A stretch of 16,686 nucleotides of DNA, taken from DATLAN01 sp035527455 (GTDB lineage: Bacteria > Planctomycetota > Planctomycetia > Pirellulales > Thermoguttaceae). Position numbers and translations under genes: made by a program. Below are positions 1-6,864 of the stretch, piece by piece. Numbering within the stretch: position 1 is the first letter of the stretch; the number at the start of each line of letters is the position of its first letter. Where the stretch lies: positions 1 to 16,686 of the forward strand of contig DATLAN010000531.1 in NCBI GenBank assembly GCA_035527455.1. Reading direction: 5' to 3'. Under the pieces are notes generated by a model, which saw only the letters and a program-made list of their open reading frames with translations, did no database searches and had not been told where the DNA came from.

Positions 1-375
1 TTCTCCGCCGGGGTTTCTTCCACGGGGGGCTTCTCAGCCGGGGTCTCTTCCACGGGAGGCTTCTCCGCCGGAGTCTCTTCGACGGGAGGCTTCTCTTCCG
101 GAGTTTCTTCTACCGGAGGCTTCTCTGCCGGAGTCTCTTCGACGGGAGGCTTCTCTGCCGGGGTTTCTTCCACAGGGGGCTTTTCCGCCGGGGTCTCTTC
201 AACGGGAGGCTTCTCCGCCGGGGTCTCTTCCACGGGAGGCTTCTCTGCCGGAGTCTCTTCAACGGGAGGCTTCTCTGCCGGGGTCTCTTCGACGGGAGGC
301 TTCTCCGCCGGGGTCTCTTCGACGGGAGGCTTCTCCGCCGGAGTTTCTTCCACGGGAGGCTTCTCCGCCGGGGTC
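1..375. repeat. 30-bp tandem coding repeat, 12.5 copies in the window
   Basis: Every 30 bases from 1 to 360 the same unit recurs (beginning TTCTCCGCCG on the plus strand), with a half unit at 361-375. It lies in frame inside the minus-strand lipoprotein gene and encodes PPVEETPAEK. Copies differ mostly at third codon positions (Val as GTG, GTC, GTA or GTT; Glu as GAA or GAG; Ala as GCG, GCA or GCT), so the peptide is better conserved than the DNA. The unit at 91-120 is the only one seen with a residue change (PEEK for PAEK). The array continues beyond the left edge. Confidence 0.97.
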
Positions 376-536
376 TTCTGTTGCGGGGCGGACTTCTCCT
401 CAGACACTGACTTGGGCGTCGGCGAGGGACTTTTCTGCTCGGCGGGCCGGCAACCCCACTGGGCCACGATGATCAGGCCGGAGATCAGCAGGAAGACGGA
501 TCGCGATACACACCGATTGCGAACTGCGCTGGTCAT
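1..536 (-). CDS. Repeat-rich lipoprotein-like exported protein (N-terminal part, runs off left edge)
   Basis: The minus-strand frame opens with ATG at 536 and is still open at base 1, so 178 residues are visible and the C-terminus is missing. A basic N-terminus and a hydrophobic stretch (about residues 14-27, SVFLLISGLIIVAQW) precede Cys29, which looks like a lipoprotein signal peptide, although the lipobox QWGC is not canonical. A linker of about 25 polar residues follows. From about residue 54 the protein is a perfect-period 10-residue repeat, PPVEETPAEK, about 12.5 copies in the window; one copy has E for A. The composition (Pro, Glu, Val, Lys) suggests an extended stalk holding a distal domain away from the membrane. 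The start is supported by GAGG on the minus strand at 548-545. Function unknown; the visible part has no enzymatic domain. Confidence 0.8.
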   Translation of the reverse strand, partial: MTSAVRNRCVSRSVFLLISGLIIVAQWGCRPAEQKSPSPTPKSVSEEKSAPQQKTPAEKPPVEETPAEKPPVEETPAEKPPVEETPAEKPPVEETPAEKPPVEETPAEKPPVEETPAEKPPVEETPAEKPPVEETPAEKPPVEETPEEKPPVEETPAEKPPVEETPAEKPPVEETPAE

Positions 537-742
537 TCAAAACACCTCTTGAGACTTTTGTGTCACGATGGAACCGAAACCCGGACGGGATTCACCGTTT
601 GGAAGAATCTCCCCTGGGGGGGAGTGAATCGTTGCGTGGTTGGTTGGGGGGGATGAAATTCCGATTGCTCCGCTCGATGAGCCCGACGGTGACAGGCTCC
701 CAACTCGCTTGCGGGGAAAACAATCCGAAGGTCAAGACCCGT

Positions 743-771
743 ATTCTACGCTCTGGGCGAACGGATCGCAA
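743..771 (-). promoter_or_regulatory. Sigma-70-like promoter candidate for the lipoprotein gene
   Basis: On the minus strand, TTGCGA (771-766) and TAGAAT (748-743) are separated by 17 bases. They match the sigma-70 consensus at 4/6 and 5/6 positions. Transcription would start near 736, giving a leader of about 200 bases before the ATG at 536. Judged by eye only. Confidence 0.4.
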
Positions 772-792
772 CCGAGACAATGTGTCTTCCAT

Positions 793-821
793 TTGCCTCG
801 CGGCGCAGTTGTGCCTATTAT
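793..821 (+). promoter_or_regulatory. Sigma-70-like promoter candidate for the activase gene
   Basis: TTGCCT (793-798), a 17-base spacer and TATTAT (816-821) resemble a sigma-70 promoter (4/6 and 5/6). The start would be near 828, about 70 bases before the ATG at 897. That lies downstream of the in-frame ATG at 780, which supports choosing 897. Its -35 box sits back to back with that of the divergent candidate. Confidence 0.42.
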
Positions 822-896
822 GTCGAGGTGGTTCATTGCGGGGCCCGGCAGCGTCGTGGAGCATCCAGTCCGGTGAGAACGGTTGGCCAGTCGAGT

Positions 897-1847
897 ATGC
901 AGCCGGGAGGATCCCAACAGGGGCCACACTCGCAAACCGGCGACCCAAGGGGCACGATCTTCGACGTCAAGCGGTACGCGATTCACGACGGGCCGGGCAT
1001 TCGCACGACCGTCTTCTTGAAGGGGTGCCCCCTGAGATGTAGGTGGTGTCATAACCCCGAGAGCTGGCTCGCGGAGCCGGAACACTCGCTTCGGGTCGGC
1101 CGCTGTATGGCCTGTCGGCGCTGCATAGAGGCCTGCCACAGGGGGGCCCTTTCGGACAACGGCCGGCGAGTGGCGATCGACCGGTCGAAGTGCATCTTCT
1201 GTGGCGATTGCGTGGCCGCTTGTCCGACGGCGGCGCGGGAAATCCTCGGACGGCAGGTCACCGCGCCGCAGTTGATGGCCGAGATCGAGCGGGACGTGAT
1301 CTTCTTCGATCAATCCGGCGGAGGCGTGACCTTCTCCGGCGGCGAGCCGTTGGCACAGGCGGCCTTTCTGGGGGAAATGCTTCGGCAGTGCAAACAAAGG
1401 GAAATCCACACGGCCGTGGACACGAGCTGCTGCGCCCCTTGGGAAGTCGTCGAAGAGATCAGCCGGCACGCGGACCTGTTCCTGGTCGATCTGAAGCAGA
1501 TGGACCCGAGGGCGCACGAGCGTTTTACCGGCGTCTCGAACGAACCGATCCTGCAGAACGTGCGGCGGTTGGCTCGGTCGGCTGCCAGGATGATCATCAG
1601 GATACCGGTCATTCCCGGGGTGAATGACGATGAAGCAAACGTCGCGGCGGTGGCCGACTTCGTGGCGACGCTGGAGGGCGTTGAGCGGATCGATCTTCTG
1701 CCCCATCACCAATCGGCCCACGGCAAACTCGCCCGGCTGGCCGCAGGGCACGAGTTATTGCAGGTCGAGCCGCCCGCCGCGGAGCAAGTCGAGCGCATGG
1801 CGAGAAGGCTCAGCCAGGGCGGCTTCCGCGTCACGATAGGCGGCTAG
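897..1847 (+). CDS. Glycyl-radical enzyme activating enzyme (radical SAM, PflA-like, with two extra 4Fe-4S sites)
   Basis: This 316-residue protein belongs to the radical SAM family that installs the glycyl radical on pyruvate formate-lyase-like enzymes. The family motif DGPGIRTTVFLKGC (31-44) leads into CxxxCxxC at Cys44, Cys48 and Cys51, which bind the SAM-cleaving 4Fe-4S cluster. A ferredoxin-like insert follows, with Cys70/73/76/80 and Cys99/102/105/109; this insert separates the longer activases (of glycerol or choline lyase type) from short PflA. SGGEPL (147-152) is the expected SAM-binding motif. I chose ATG 897 because the 39 in-frame codons before it encode nothing family-like. No glycyl-radical enzyme lies in the window, so the partner and substrate cannot be named. 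It acts in the cytoplasm under anoxic conditions. Confidence 0.92.
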   Translation: MQPGGSQQGPHSQTGDPRGTIFDVKRYAIHDGPGIRTTVFLKGCPLRCRWCHNPESWLAEPEHSLRVGRCMACRRCIEACHRGALSDNGRRVAIDRSKCIFCGDCVAACPTAAREILGRQVTAPQLMAEIERDVIFFDQSGGGVTFSGGEPLAQAAFLGEMLRQCKQREIHTAVDTSCCAPWEVVEEISRHADLFLVDLKQMDPRAHERFTGVSNEPILQNVRRLARSAARMIIRIPVIPGVNDDEANVAAVADFVATLEGVERIDLLPHHQSAHGKLARLAAGHELLQVEPPAAEQVERMARRLSQGGFRVTIGG

Positions 1848-1884
1848 CACCAAACGGTTCTTGACATCGTTGCCGTAAACTTCG

Positions 1885-1960
1885 GGGTGGCACGCCCTGA
1901 GGAACGAAGGGCGTGTTTTCCCGACGTACCACGCCCTTCGTTCCTCAGGGCGTGCCACCC
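1885..1960. repeat. Perfect 31-bp inverted repeat with self-complementary arms (REP/BIME-like)
   Basis: Bases 1885-1915 and 1930-1960 are exact reverse complements, separated by 14 bases. Each arm is itself a small palindrome (CACGCCCT ... AGGGCGTG), so the element can form one long stem or two separate hairpins, as in paired REP sequences. The arms begin GGGTGGCACG and end CGTGCCACCC, sharing the GGCACG...CGTGCC ends of the hairpins at 11611-11723. It lies 37 bases after the activase stop, so it may also stop or stabilise that transcript; there is no T tract for a classic terminator. Confidence 0.9.
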
Positions 1961-2056
1961 GCTAATCGAAGATTGACGGAGCGCTGGAAGTGTTCGGGCG
2001 GGTGCAAGTCTTTTTTCATCAACGGGTTATGTCTCGGGCTGGAGATTCGATTCGTC

Positions 2057-2085
2057 TTGCCCCGTCGGGCCCGGTCTGTTAGGAT
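2057..2085 (+). promoter_or_regulatory. Weak sigma-70-like promoter candidate for the RND exporter
   Basis: TTGCCC (2057-2062), 17 bases and TAGGAT (2080-2085) match the consensus at 4/6 and 4/6. The start would be near 2092, with a leader of about 93 bases. This is a weak call by eye. Confidence 0.3.
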
Positions 2086-2184
2086 ACTCGCCCTTGCCGG
2101 CCTTTTCATCGCACAGAGCGGACCCCAAAGGCCGAAAGAGAAGACAGCGGACCAAGGCCTTTTCCGCCCACCTGAAGGGACTCG

Positions 2185-5022
2185 ATGACTGCGGAACGGA
2201 CGCCGCAGGCCGAACCGTCGTTGCTGGCTCGGCCGTTAGGCTGGCTCACACGGCTGGTGCTCCGATATCCGATCCCCACGATCGCTCTGGCCGTGGGGGC
2301 CGCTGTCATTGCGCTGGCGATCTCCGGCGCCCGACTGGGATTCCGTACCAGCCGGTTGGACCTGCTGAGTTCCGATTGCAGCTACAACCGCCTCTGGATC
2401 CAGTACATCGAAGAATTCGGCGACGAAGACGACGTGGTGATCGTCGTGGAAGGGGCCGGCCGCGAGCAGGTCGTGCCGGTGCTGGAAGAGATCTCCACGG
2501 CGCTGGGGCACCAGGATCGCCTGTTCCACGCCGTGCTGCATGAAGTCGATCTGTCGAAGATCCGCGCCAAAGGGCTGCACTACGTCGAGTCGGACCGACT
2601 GCTGAAGATCGAGCAGTTTCTCGAAGAGGTCGAGCCGATCGTCGGCGGAGATTGGGCGCGGCTAAGGGTGGGCAACATGGTGGCCGGAACGTGTGCCCGG
2701 CTGCAAAGCGGCGACGCGCACCAGGCCGAAGCCGCCCGAGAGGAACTCGATCGGCTCTCCGGCAGCCTGGTGGCGGAGGTCGGCGACCACGGCCGGTATC
2801 AGTCGCCCTGGTCCGCCATGCCCTCGGCGGTCGCCACGCTCAGCGAGTTGAGTTCGAAGTACTTGCTCACCAACGAAGGCCGACTCGGTTTCGTGTTGTT
2901 GCGGTTGGCCCAAACCGGCCAGGACAGCTTCGCCCGGGGAAGCGAGGCCATCGACGCGCTGCGCGGGCTGATCGCCGGGATTCAGGACGAGAACTCCGAC
3001 CGCTACCCGGAACTGAAGATCGGCCTGACCGGCCTGCCGGTGATGGAAAACGACGAGATGCGGACCAGCCAGGTCTCGATGATGGAGGCCAGCGTGCTGT
3101 CGTTGGTGGGCGTGGCCTGTCTGTTCGTGGCCGGATTTGGCGGCGTGCGCCACCCGTTGATGACCGTCGCCTCGCTGTTGCTGGCGATGGCCTGGTCTTT
3201 CGGATACATCACGATTGCGGTGGGTCACCTGAACATTTTGAGCATCGCCTTCGGCGTCGTGCTGATCGGCTTGGGGATCGACTTCGGCGTACACTACGTG
3301 GCCCGGTATCTGCAACTGCACGCTACGATCCGCTCCAGCGAAGCGTGCCTGGTGCAAACGGCCCAGGGCGTCGGGCCGGGCATTCTCACCGGCGCGGTGA
3401 CGACGTCGATCGCCTTTTTCGCCGCGGGGCTGACGGAGTTCACCGGCGTGGCCGAGTTGGGGGTGATCACCGGCGGGGGAATCCTGCTGTGCCTGTTGGC
3501 GGCGCTGACCGTGCTGCCGGCGATGATCCACCTGAGCGACCAAAGGCGTTCGCACCAGATGCTGCCCGTCCCGCTGGACGTCCACGGTTGGCTGAGCCCC
3601 CTGTTTCGCCGTCCTGCCGTCCTGCTGGGGGCGACGCTGGCGGTCACACTGGTCGTCTCCGGGGGAATGAGTCGCCTCTGGTACGACCACAATCTGCTGA
3701 ATCTCCAACCGGAAGGGCTGGAGAGCGTGGAACTGGAGAAGAAGCTGCTCAACGAAAGCAACGAGAGCGTTTGGTTCGCGCTTTCGATCGCCGAGAGCCC
3801 CGACGACTTGAGAGATCGCAAGGCGAGGTTCGAGCAACTGCCGTCGGTCGAACGGGTCCGCAGCATCGCCGAGTTCTTCCCGATCGACAACCGCCACAAA
3901 CGCCCGGTCATCGAACACCTGCACGCGCGCCTGGTCGGCTTGCCCGAGGCGCCGGCGACGGTCCCCGTCGATCGCGCGGCCGATCTGGGGCTGATCTTGG
4001 GTCAGGCCCAGGCGTTGCTGGCAACCGGCGAGCAGACGACGCAGGTCCAGCGCATCGGATGGCAGTTGGAGCAGGTCCGGCGTGCCCTGCGGGTGATGCC
4101 GGAGACGGAGTGCTTTCGGCGGCTGTCGGATTACCAGCAGCAGATCGCCGGCGATCTGTTGAACCGGCTCCACACGCTCCGGGCGATGGCCAACCCCGAG
4201 CCGCCCAAGTTGACCGACCTGCCCGAAGGACTCGTGACCCGCTTCGTCAGCAAGAATCACCGCTATCTGCTGAAGATCTACGCCGAGGGCGACATCTGGG
4301 ACATGGACGCGATGGAGAAGTTCGTCCGCGAAGTGCGGAGCGTCGACCCGGAAGCGACCGGCAACCCGCTGCAGACCTACGAGGCCTCGCGGCAGATGAA
4401 GCGGAGTTACGAGCAGGCCGCGTGGTATGCCTTGGCGGCTATCCTGGCCGTGCTGTACATCGACTTCCGCAGCCTCCGCCCTATGCTGCTGGCGATGACG
4501 CCGGTAGGGCTGGGGATGCTGCAATTGTTCGGACTGCTGGGCCTGCTGAACATCCCGCTCAACCCGGCCAACATGATCGTCCTGCCGCTGATCCTGGGTA
4601 TCGGGATCGACGACGGGGTACACGTCGTCCACGATTTTCGCCGCCAGAAGGGCCGATATCGGATGAGCAACTCGACGGCCGGTGCCGTGTTGATCACCTC
4701 GCTGACCACCATGGTCGGCTTCGGCAGCCTGATGATTGCCAGCCACCGGGGGCTGCAGAGCTTGGGCCGCGTGCTGACCCTGGGCGTGAGTTGCTGCCTG
4801 TTCACCTCGTTGGTCATGCTGCCCGCTCTGTTGACCTGGCTGCGCCGAAACGCGACGGAGACCGACGAAGAACAGCCCGCCGACGAAAGGGAGCGTTCCC
4901 AAGCTGGCGGGATCACCCCCGGAAAAATCTACCGTCGCGATTCGGCCCATCCGCCGGGCACCGGTACCCACACGCTGCCGAAGGTGGGGGTTCACCAGGA
5001 ACACATTTGGAGGGATCGCTAG
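2185..5022 (+). CDS. MMPL/RND-superfamily exporter (HpnN-like)
   Basis: This 945-residue inner-membrane protein has the duplicated RND plan. TM1 (about 29-50) is followed by a periplasmic domain (about 54-295), then a five-helix block (about 300-450). TM7 (about 478-496), a second periplasmic domain (about 500-735) and a second helix block (about 745-888) complete it. Each half carries the MMPL signature in its helix block: GLGIDFGVHY at 362-371 and GIGIDDGVHV at 805-814. The acidic residues there fit proton coupling. The architecture resembles hopanoid transporter HpnN and other lipid exporters, but no hopanoid gene is nearby, so the cargo is unknown. GAAGGGA four bases before the ATG supports this start. 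The polar C-terminal tail after about residue 888 is probably disordered. Confidence 0.9.
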   Translation: MTAERTPQAEPSLLARPLGWLTRLVLRYPIPTIALAVGAAVIALAISGARLGFRTSRLDLLSSDCSYNRLWIQYIEEFGDEDDVVIVVEGAGREQVVPVLEEISTALGHQDRLFHAVLHEVDLSKIRAKGLHYVESDRLLKIEQFLEEVEPIVGGDWARLRVGNMVAGTCARLQSGDAHQAEAAREELDRLSGSLVAEVGDHGRYQSPWSAMPSAVATLSELSSKYLLTNEGRLGFVLLRLAQTGQDSFARGSEAIDALRGLIAGIQDENSDRYPELKIGLTGLPVMENDEMRTSQVSMMEASVLSLVGVACLFVAGFGGVRHPLMTVASLLLAMAWSFGYITIAVGHLNILSIAFGVVLIGLGIDFGVHYVARYLQLHATIRSSEACLVQTAQGVGPGILTGAVTTSIAFFAAGLTEFTGVAELGVITGGGILLCLLAALTVLPAMIHLSDQRRSHQMLPVPLDVHGWLSPLFRRPAVLLGATLAVTLVVSGGMSRLWYDHNLLNLQPEGLESVELEKKLLNESNESVWFALSIAESPDDLRDRKARFEQLPSVERVRSIAEFFPIDNRHKRPVIEHLHARLVGLPEAPATVPVDRAADLGLILGQAQALLATGEQTTQVQRIGWQLEQVRRALRVMPETECFRRLSDYQQQIAGDLLNRLHTLRAMANPEPPKLTDLPEGLVTRFVSKNHRYLLKIYAEGDIWDMDAMEKFVREVRSVDPEATGNPLQTYEASRQMKRSYEQAAWYALAAILAVLYIDFRSLRPMLLAMTPVGLGMLQLFGLLGLLNIPLNPANMIVLPLILGIGIDDGVHVVHDFRRQKGRYRMSNSTAGAVLITSLTTMVGFGSLMIASHRGLQSLGRVLTLGVSCCLFTSLVMLPALLTWLRRNATETDEEQPADERERSQAGGITPGKIYRRDSAHPPGTGTHTLPKVGVHQEHIWRDR

Positions 5023-5028
5023 AGCGCC

Positions 5029-5057
5029 TTCACACGGCCCGGCCGAAATGCTAAAGT
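5029..5057 (+). promoter_or_regulatory. Sigma-70-like promoter for the small basic peptide and fabZ-like genes
   Basis: TTCACA (5029-5034, 5/6 to TTGACA), a 17-base spacer and TAAAGT (5052-5057, 4/6) lie just after the RND stop. Transcription would begin near 5064. This excludes the in-frame ATG at 5048 as the start of the small gene and leaves about 70 bases of leader before the ATG at 5135. Confidence 0.55.
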
Positions 5058-5134
5058 ATAGGGTTCTCGAATCAAGTGGAGCAGTTTCCCTACCCGCCGA
5101 AAGGCAGTTGCACGATCATCGGACCGAAGAACCA

Positions 5135-5233
5135 ATGGCCAAACCAACCCGAAAAATCAAGAAAGCCAACCACGGCAAGCGTCCGGCGAACAACCGAGGC
5201 CGCAAATCGAGACGCAAGGCCATTCGTACTTGA
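5135..5233 (+). CDS. 32-residue highly basic peptide with ANHGKRP motif; possible ribosomal protein
   Basis: ATG 5135 begins a 32-residue peptide, almost entirely Lys, Arg, Asn, Pro, Ala and Gly, with no acidic residue. Its centre reads KKANHGKRPANNRGRK. This composition is typical of tiny ribosomal proteins that bury in rRNA. The ANHGKRP stretch recalls the actinobacterial 50S protein bL37 as I remember it; that link is from memory and unchecked. The gene lies 20 bases before the fabZ-like gene and behind a good promoter, so both are probably co-transcribed. An in-frame ATG at 5048 is rejected because it overlaps the promoter. Confidence that it is a real gene is fair; the function is a hypothesis. 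Confidence 0.7.
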   Translation: MAKPTRKIKKANHGKRPANNRGRKSRRKAIRT

Positions 5234-5241
5234 GTGTCGCT

Positions 5242-5247
5242 AAGGAG
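5242..5247 (+). promoter_or_regulatory. Shine-Dalgarno AAGGAG that fixes a GTG start
   Basis: AAGGAG ends 6 bases before the GTG at 5254. It is the reason for accepting the GTG as the start of the dehydratase gene rather than a later ATG. Confidence 0.8.
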
Positions 5248-5253
5248 TGAGGC

Positions 5254-5787
5254 GTGGCCAAGAAACCGTTGATCCTCGAGTTCTCCGAATTCGATCTGGA
5301 CCGCGTGATCGCCGACATCGGGCAGATCCGCCGCTTCAACCGGCAACGCTATGAGATGGAGCACCTCACCGCGATCTGCTACGAGGACCGCGAGCGGAAC
5401 ATCGTGGTCGGATACAAGGACCTCGGGCCGGACGAATTCTGGGCGCGGGGGCACATGCCGGGGATGCCGCTGATGCCGGGCGTGATCATGTGCGAGGCGG
5501 CCGCCCAATTGGCCAGCTACTACACCAAGAGATTCGAGTTGATGGCCGGCACGGTCGGTTTCGGGGGCCTGGAGAAAGTCCGTTTCCGCGGCATCGTCCG
5601 CCCCGGCGACCGGTTCGTGATCGTCAGCCGGCTGCTGAAGCTGCGACGTTCGATCCTCACCTGCGAGTTCCAGTGTTTCGTCGATCAGAACCTGGTTTGC
5701 GAAGGCGTCATCAAGGGAATCGCCCTGCCGGTCGATCTACTCACCAACGAACCGTCCGAGTCGTCTGAGCTGTCCGAGTCGTCCTGA
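5254..5787 (+). CDS. FabZ-like 3-hydroxyacyl-ACP dehydratase
   Basis: This 177-residue hot-dog-fold protein matches the FabZ/FabA dehydratases, which remove water from 3-hydroxyacyl-ACP in fatty-acid (and lipid A acyl chain) synthesis. The active-site helix motif GHMPGMPLMPGVIMCEA spans 66-82; the catalytic His is residue 67 and the acidic partner Glu81, both present. It is longer than standard FabZ (about 145 residues) because of an N-terminal extension and a C-terminal Ser/Glu tail (SESSELSESS). That tail is written by short direct repeats and looks like read-through into intergenic repeat sequence. The GTG start is set by a strong SD. It is probably co-transcribed with the upstream 32-aa gene. 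Planctomycetes often carry several FabZ paralogues, so its exact substrate is open. Confidence 0.88.
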   Translation: MAKKPLILEFSEFDLDRVIADIGQIRRFNRQRYEMEHLTAICYEDRERNIVVGYKDLGPDEFWARGHMPGMPLMPGVIMCEAAAQLASYYTKRFELMAGTVGFGGLEKVRFRGIVRPGDRFVIVSRLLKLRRSILTCEFQCFVDQNLVCEGVIKGIALPVDLLTNEPSESSELSESS

Positions 5788-5861
5788 AAGTCGTCGGTGA
5801 TCGGTTTTTCGTTGTCGGTCGTCGGTTTGCGGGTTGACGGCATCTATCACCACGTGTCCCC

Positions 5862-6668
5862 ATGATTCCCTTCCACGACGACAATCCCACGTCGCGCTTC
5901 CCGTGGCTGACGCTCGTACTGATCGGGATCAACGTGTTCGCGTACGTGCATATCGAGCGGTTGTCGTCCGATAAGCGGCAGATCCTCGCTTACCGCCGCG
6001 GGTTCATGCCCGCACGGATCGACCAATTGAAAGATCCGAATCTCGTGATCGAGGTCCCCGTCGTTACTACCAAGGCAGTGGAACAACGAGACAGATTTCG
6101 CCGGAGGTTCCTGATCGAAGTCGCTGAGCAGGAAACGCTCACCCTGCACGCCGACCGGCGAGAGATCCTCACGTCGCTGCTGACCTGCATGTTCCTGCAC
6201 GGAGGATGGCTGCACCTGATCGGCAACATGTGGTTCCTGTGGCTCTTCGGAAACAACGTCGAAGATCGGCTGGGACCACTGCTGTTTCTGGTCCTCTATC
6301 TGTTCGGCGGACTGCTGGGCAGCGGCTGCCATTATCTGAACGACGTCCACAGCCAAGTCCCGGTGATCGGCGCCAGCGGGGCGGTGGCCACCGTCTTGGG
6401 AGCCTACGCGATCACCTGGCCTTGGGCACGCGTCCGGACGCTGGTCTTCCTGTTCATCTTCGTGACGATCATCGATCTGCCGGCGCTGATGGTCCTGGGA
6501 GGGTGGTTCCTGATCCAACTGCTCGAAGTCACCAAGGAAGGCGTCGCACCGATTGCCTTCTGGGCCCACATCGGCGGTTTCCTCGCCGGAGTCGTCCTGA
6601 TGCCCTTCTTCAGCAGCGCCGTCGACGCGAGAAGACCCAAGCCCAAACCTCCCGACGATTCATGGTAA
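5862..6668 (+). CDS. Rhomboid-family intramembrane serine protease
   Basis: This 268-residue multi-pass membrane protein has the rhomboid catalytic pair: Ser172 in GASGA (170-174) and His236 in FWAHIGGFLAG (233-243). The HGGWLHLIGNMWFLWLFGNN segment (113-132) is the conserved loop-1/TM2 signature with the supporting His and Asn. The N-terminus MIPFHDDNPT is a common opening in bacterial rhomboids with a TM1 near 15-30. A soluble insert (about 32-100) lies between TM1 and the core, as in many planctomycete and cyanobacterial members. It would cleave membrane-anchored substrates within the bilayer; the substrates are unknown. No SD is visible before the ATG. It starts 74 bases after the fabZ-like stop, so it may belong to the same transcript. 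Confidence 0.93.
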   Translation: MIPFHDDNPTSRFPWLTLVLIGINVFAYVHIERLSSDKRQILAYRRGFMPARIDQLKDPNLVIEVPVVTTKAVEQRDRFRRRFLIEVAEQETLTLHADRREILTSLLTCMFLHGGWLHLIGNMWFLWLFGNNVEDRLGPLLFLVLYLFGGLLGSGCHYLNDVHSQVPVIGASGAVATVLGAYAITWPWARVRTLVFLFIFVTIIDLPALMVLGGWFLIQLLEVTKEGVAPIAFWAHIGGFLAGVVLMPFFSSAVDARRPKPKPPDDSW

Positions 6669-6761
6669 GTCCTCCGCGGAAAGTCCGTCGCGACGGAGCC
6701 GAATTCCCCCAGATTCCTCGGTGCGATGACTCCGGCGCGTCCCGGTTCCGCCAAGCATGAC

Positions 6762-6783
6762 CCCGGGGAACGCAGTCCCCGGG
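6762..6783. terminator. GC-only stem-loop between rhomboid and lysC genes
   Basis: CCCGGGG (6762-6768) and CCCCGGG (6777-6783) are perfect complements around an 8-base loop, 94 bases after the rhomboid stop. There is no T run on the plus side, so this is only a possible terminator or leader structure. Confidence 0.35.
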
Positions 6784-6803
6784 CGTTACAAAAGAACCAA
6801 CCC

Positions 6804-6859
6804 CCCACTACCCACTACCCACTACCCACTACCCACTACCCACTACCCACTACCCACTA
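6804..6859. repeat. Heptanucleotide tandem repeat (CCCACTA)x8 directly before lysC
   Basis: Eight exact copies of CCCACTA run from 6804 to 6859 and end five bases before the lysC ATG. The tract contains no G, so it provides no Shine-Dalgarno and leaves an unstructured leader. An ATG at 6757 is in frame with lysC through the tract, and changes in copy number would move that frame by one base per unit. The similar low-complexity runs I recall from planctomycete intergenic regions suggest a spreading repeat rather than a designed switch. Confidence 0.97.
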
Positions 6860-6864
6860 CCCCC

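Larger units (their letters stand above)
537..896. other. Divergent intergenic region between the lipoprotein and activase genes
   Basis: These 360 bases separate two divergently transcribed genes. Open frames here have no recognisable protein character. The region holds a minus-strand promoter candidate (771-743), a plus-strand promoter candidate (793-821), and a small G/C hairpin, CTCCCC-TGGG-GGGGAG, at 609-624 in the expected leader of the lipoprotein gene. Nothing else convincing was seen. Confidence 0.6.
1848..2184. other. Intergenic region with an inverted repeat and a promoter
   Basis: This 337-base gap between two plus-strand genes holds the 31-bp inverted repeat at 1885-1960 and a weak promoter candidate at 2057-2085. 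The short frames reading through it (both strands) are made of repeat sequence or lack protein character. Nothing else was seen. Confidence 0.6.

Noticed and set aside
1..375. Possible CRISPR array, from the regular 30-bp period
   Set aside because: There are no spacers: units are contiguous, in frame and coding for a decapeptide.
2662..5004. A 780-codon minus-strand open frame antisense to the RND exporter
   Set aside because: Gln/His/Arg-rich antisense reading caused by high GC content; no recognisable motif.
2652..5054. An 800-codon plus-strand open frame overlapping the RND exporter
   Set aside because: It is a shadow of the RND gene in another frame: Arg/Gly/Pro-rich, with no domain, while the RND frame has clear MMPL motifs.
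6757..6864. Upstream in-frame ATG for lysC
   Set aside because: The added 36 residues are the translated heptanucleotide repeat (PTTHYPL-like); the kinase domain begins at the later ATG.
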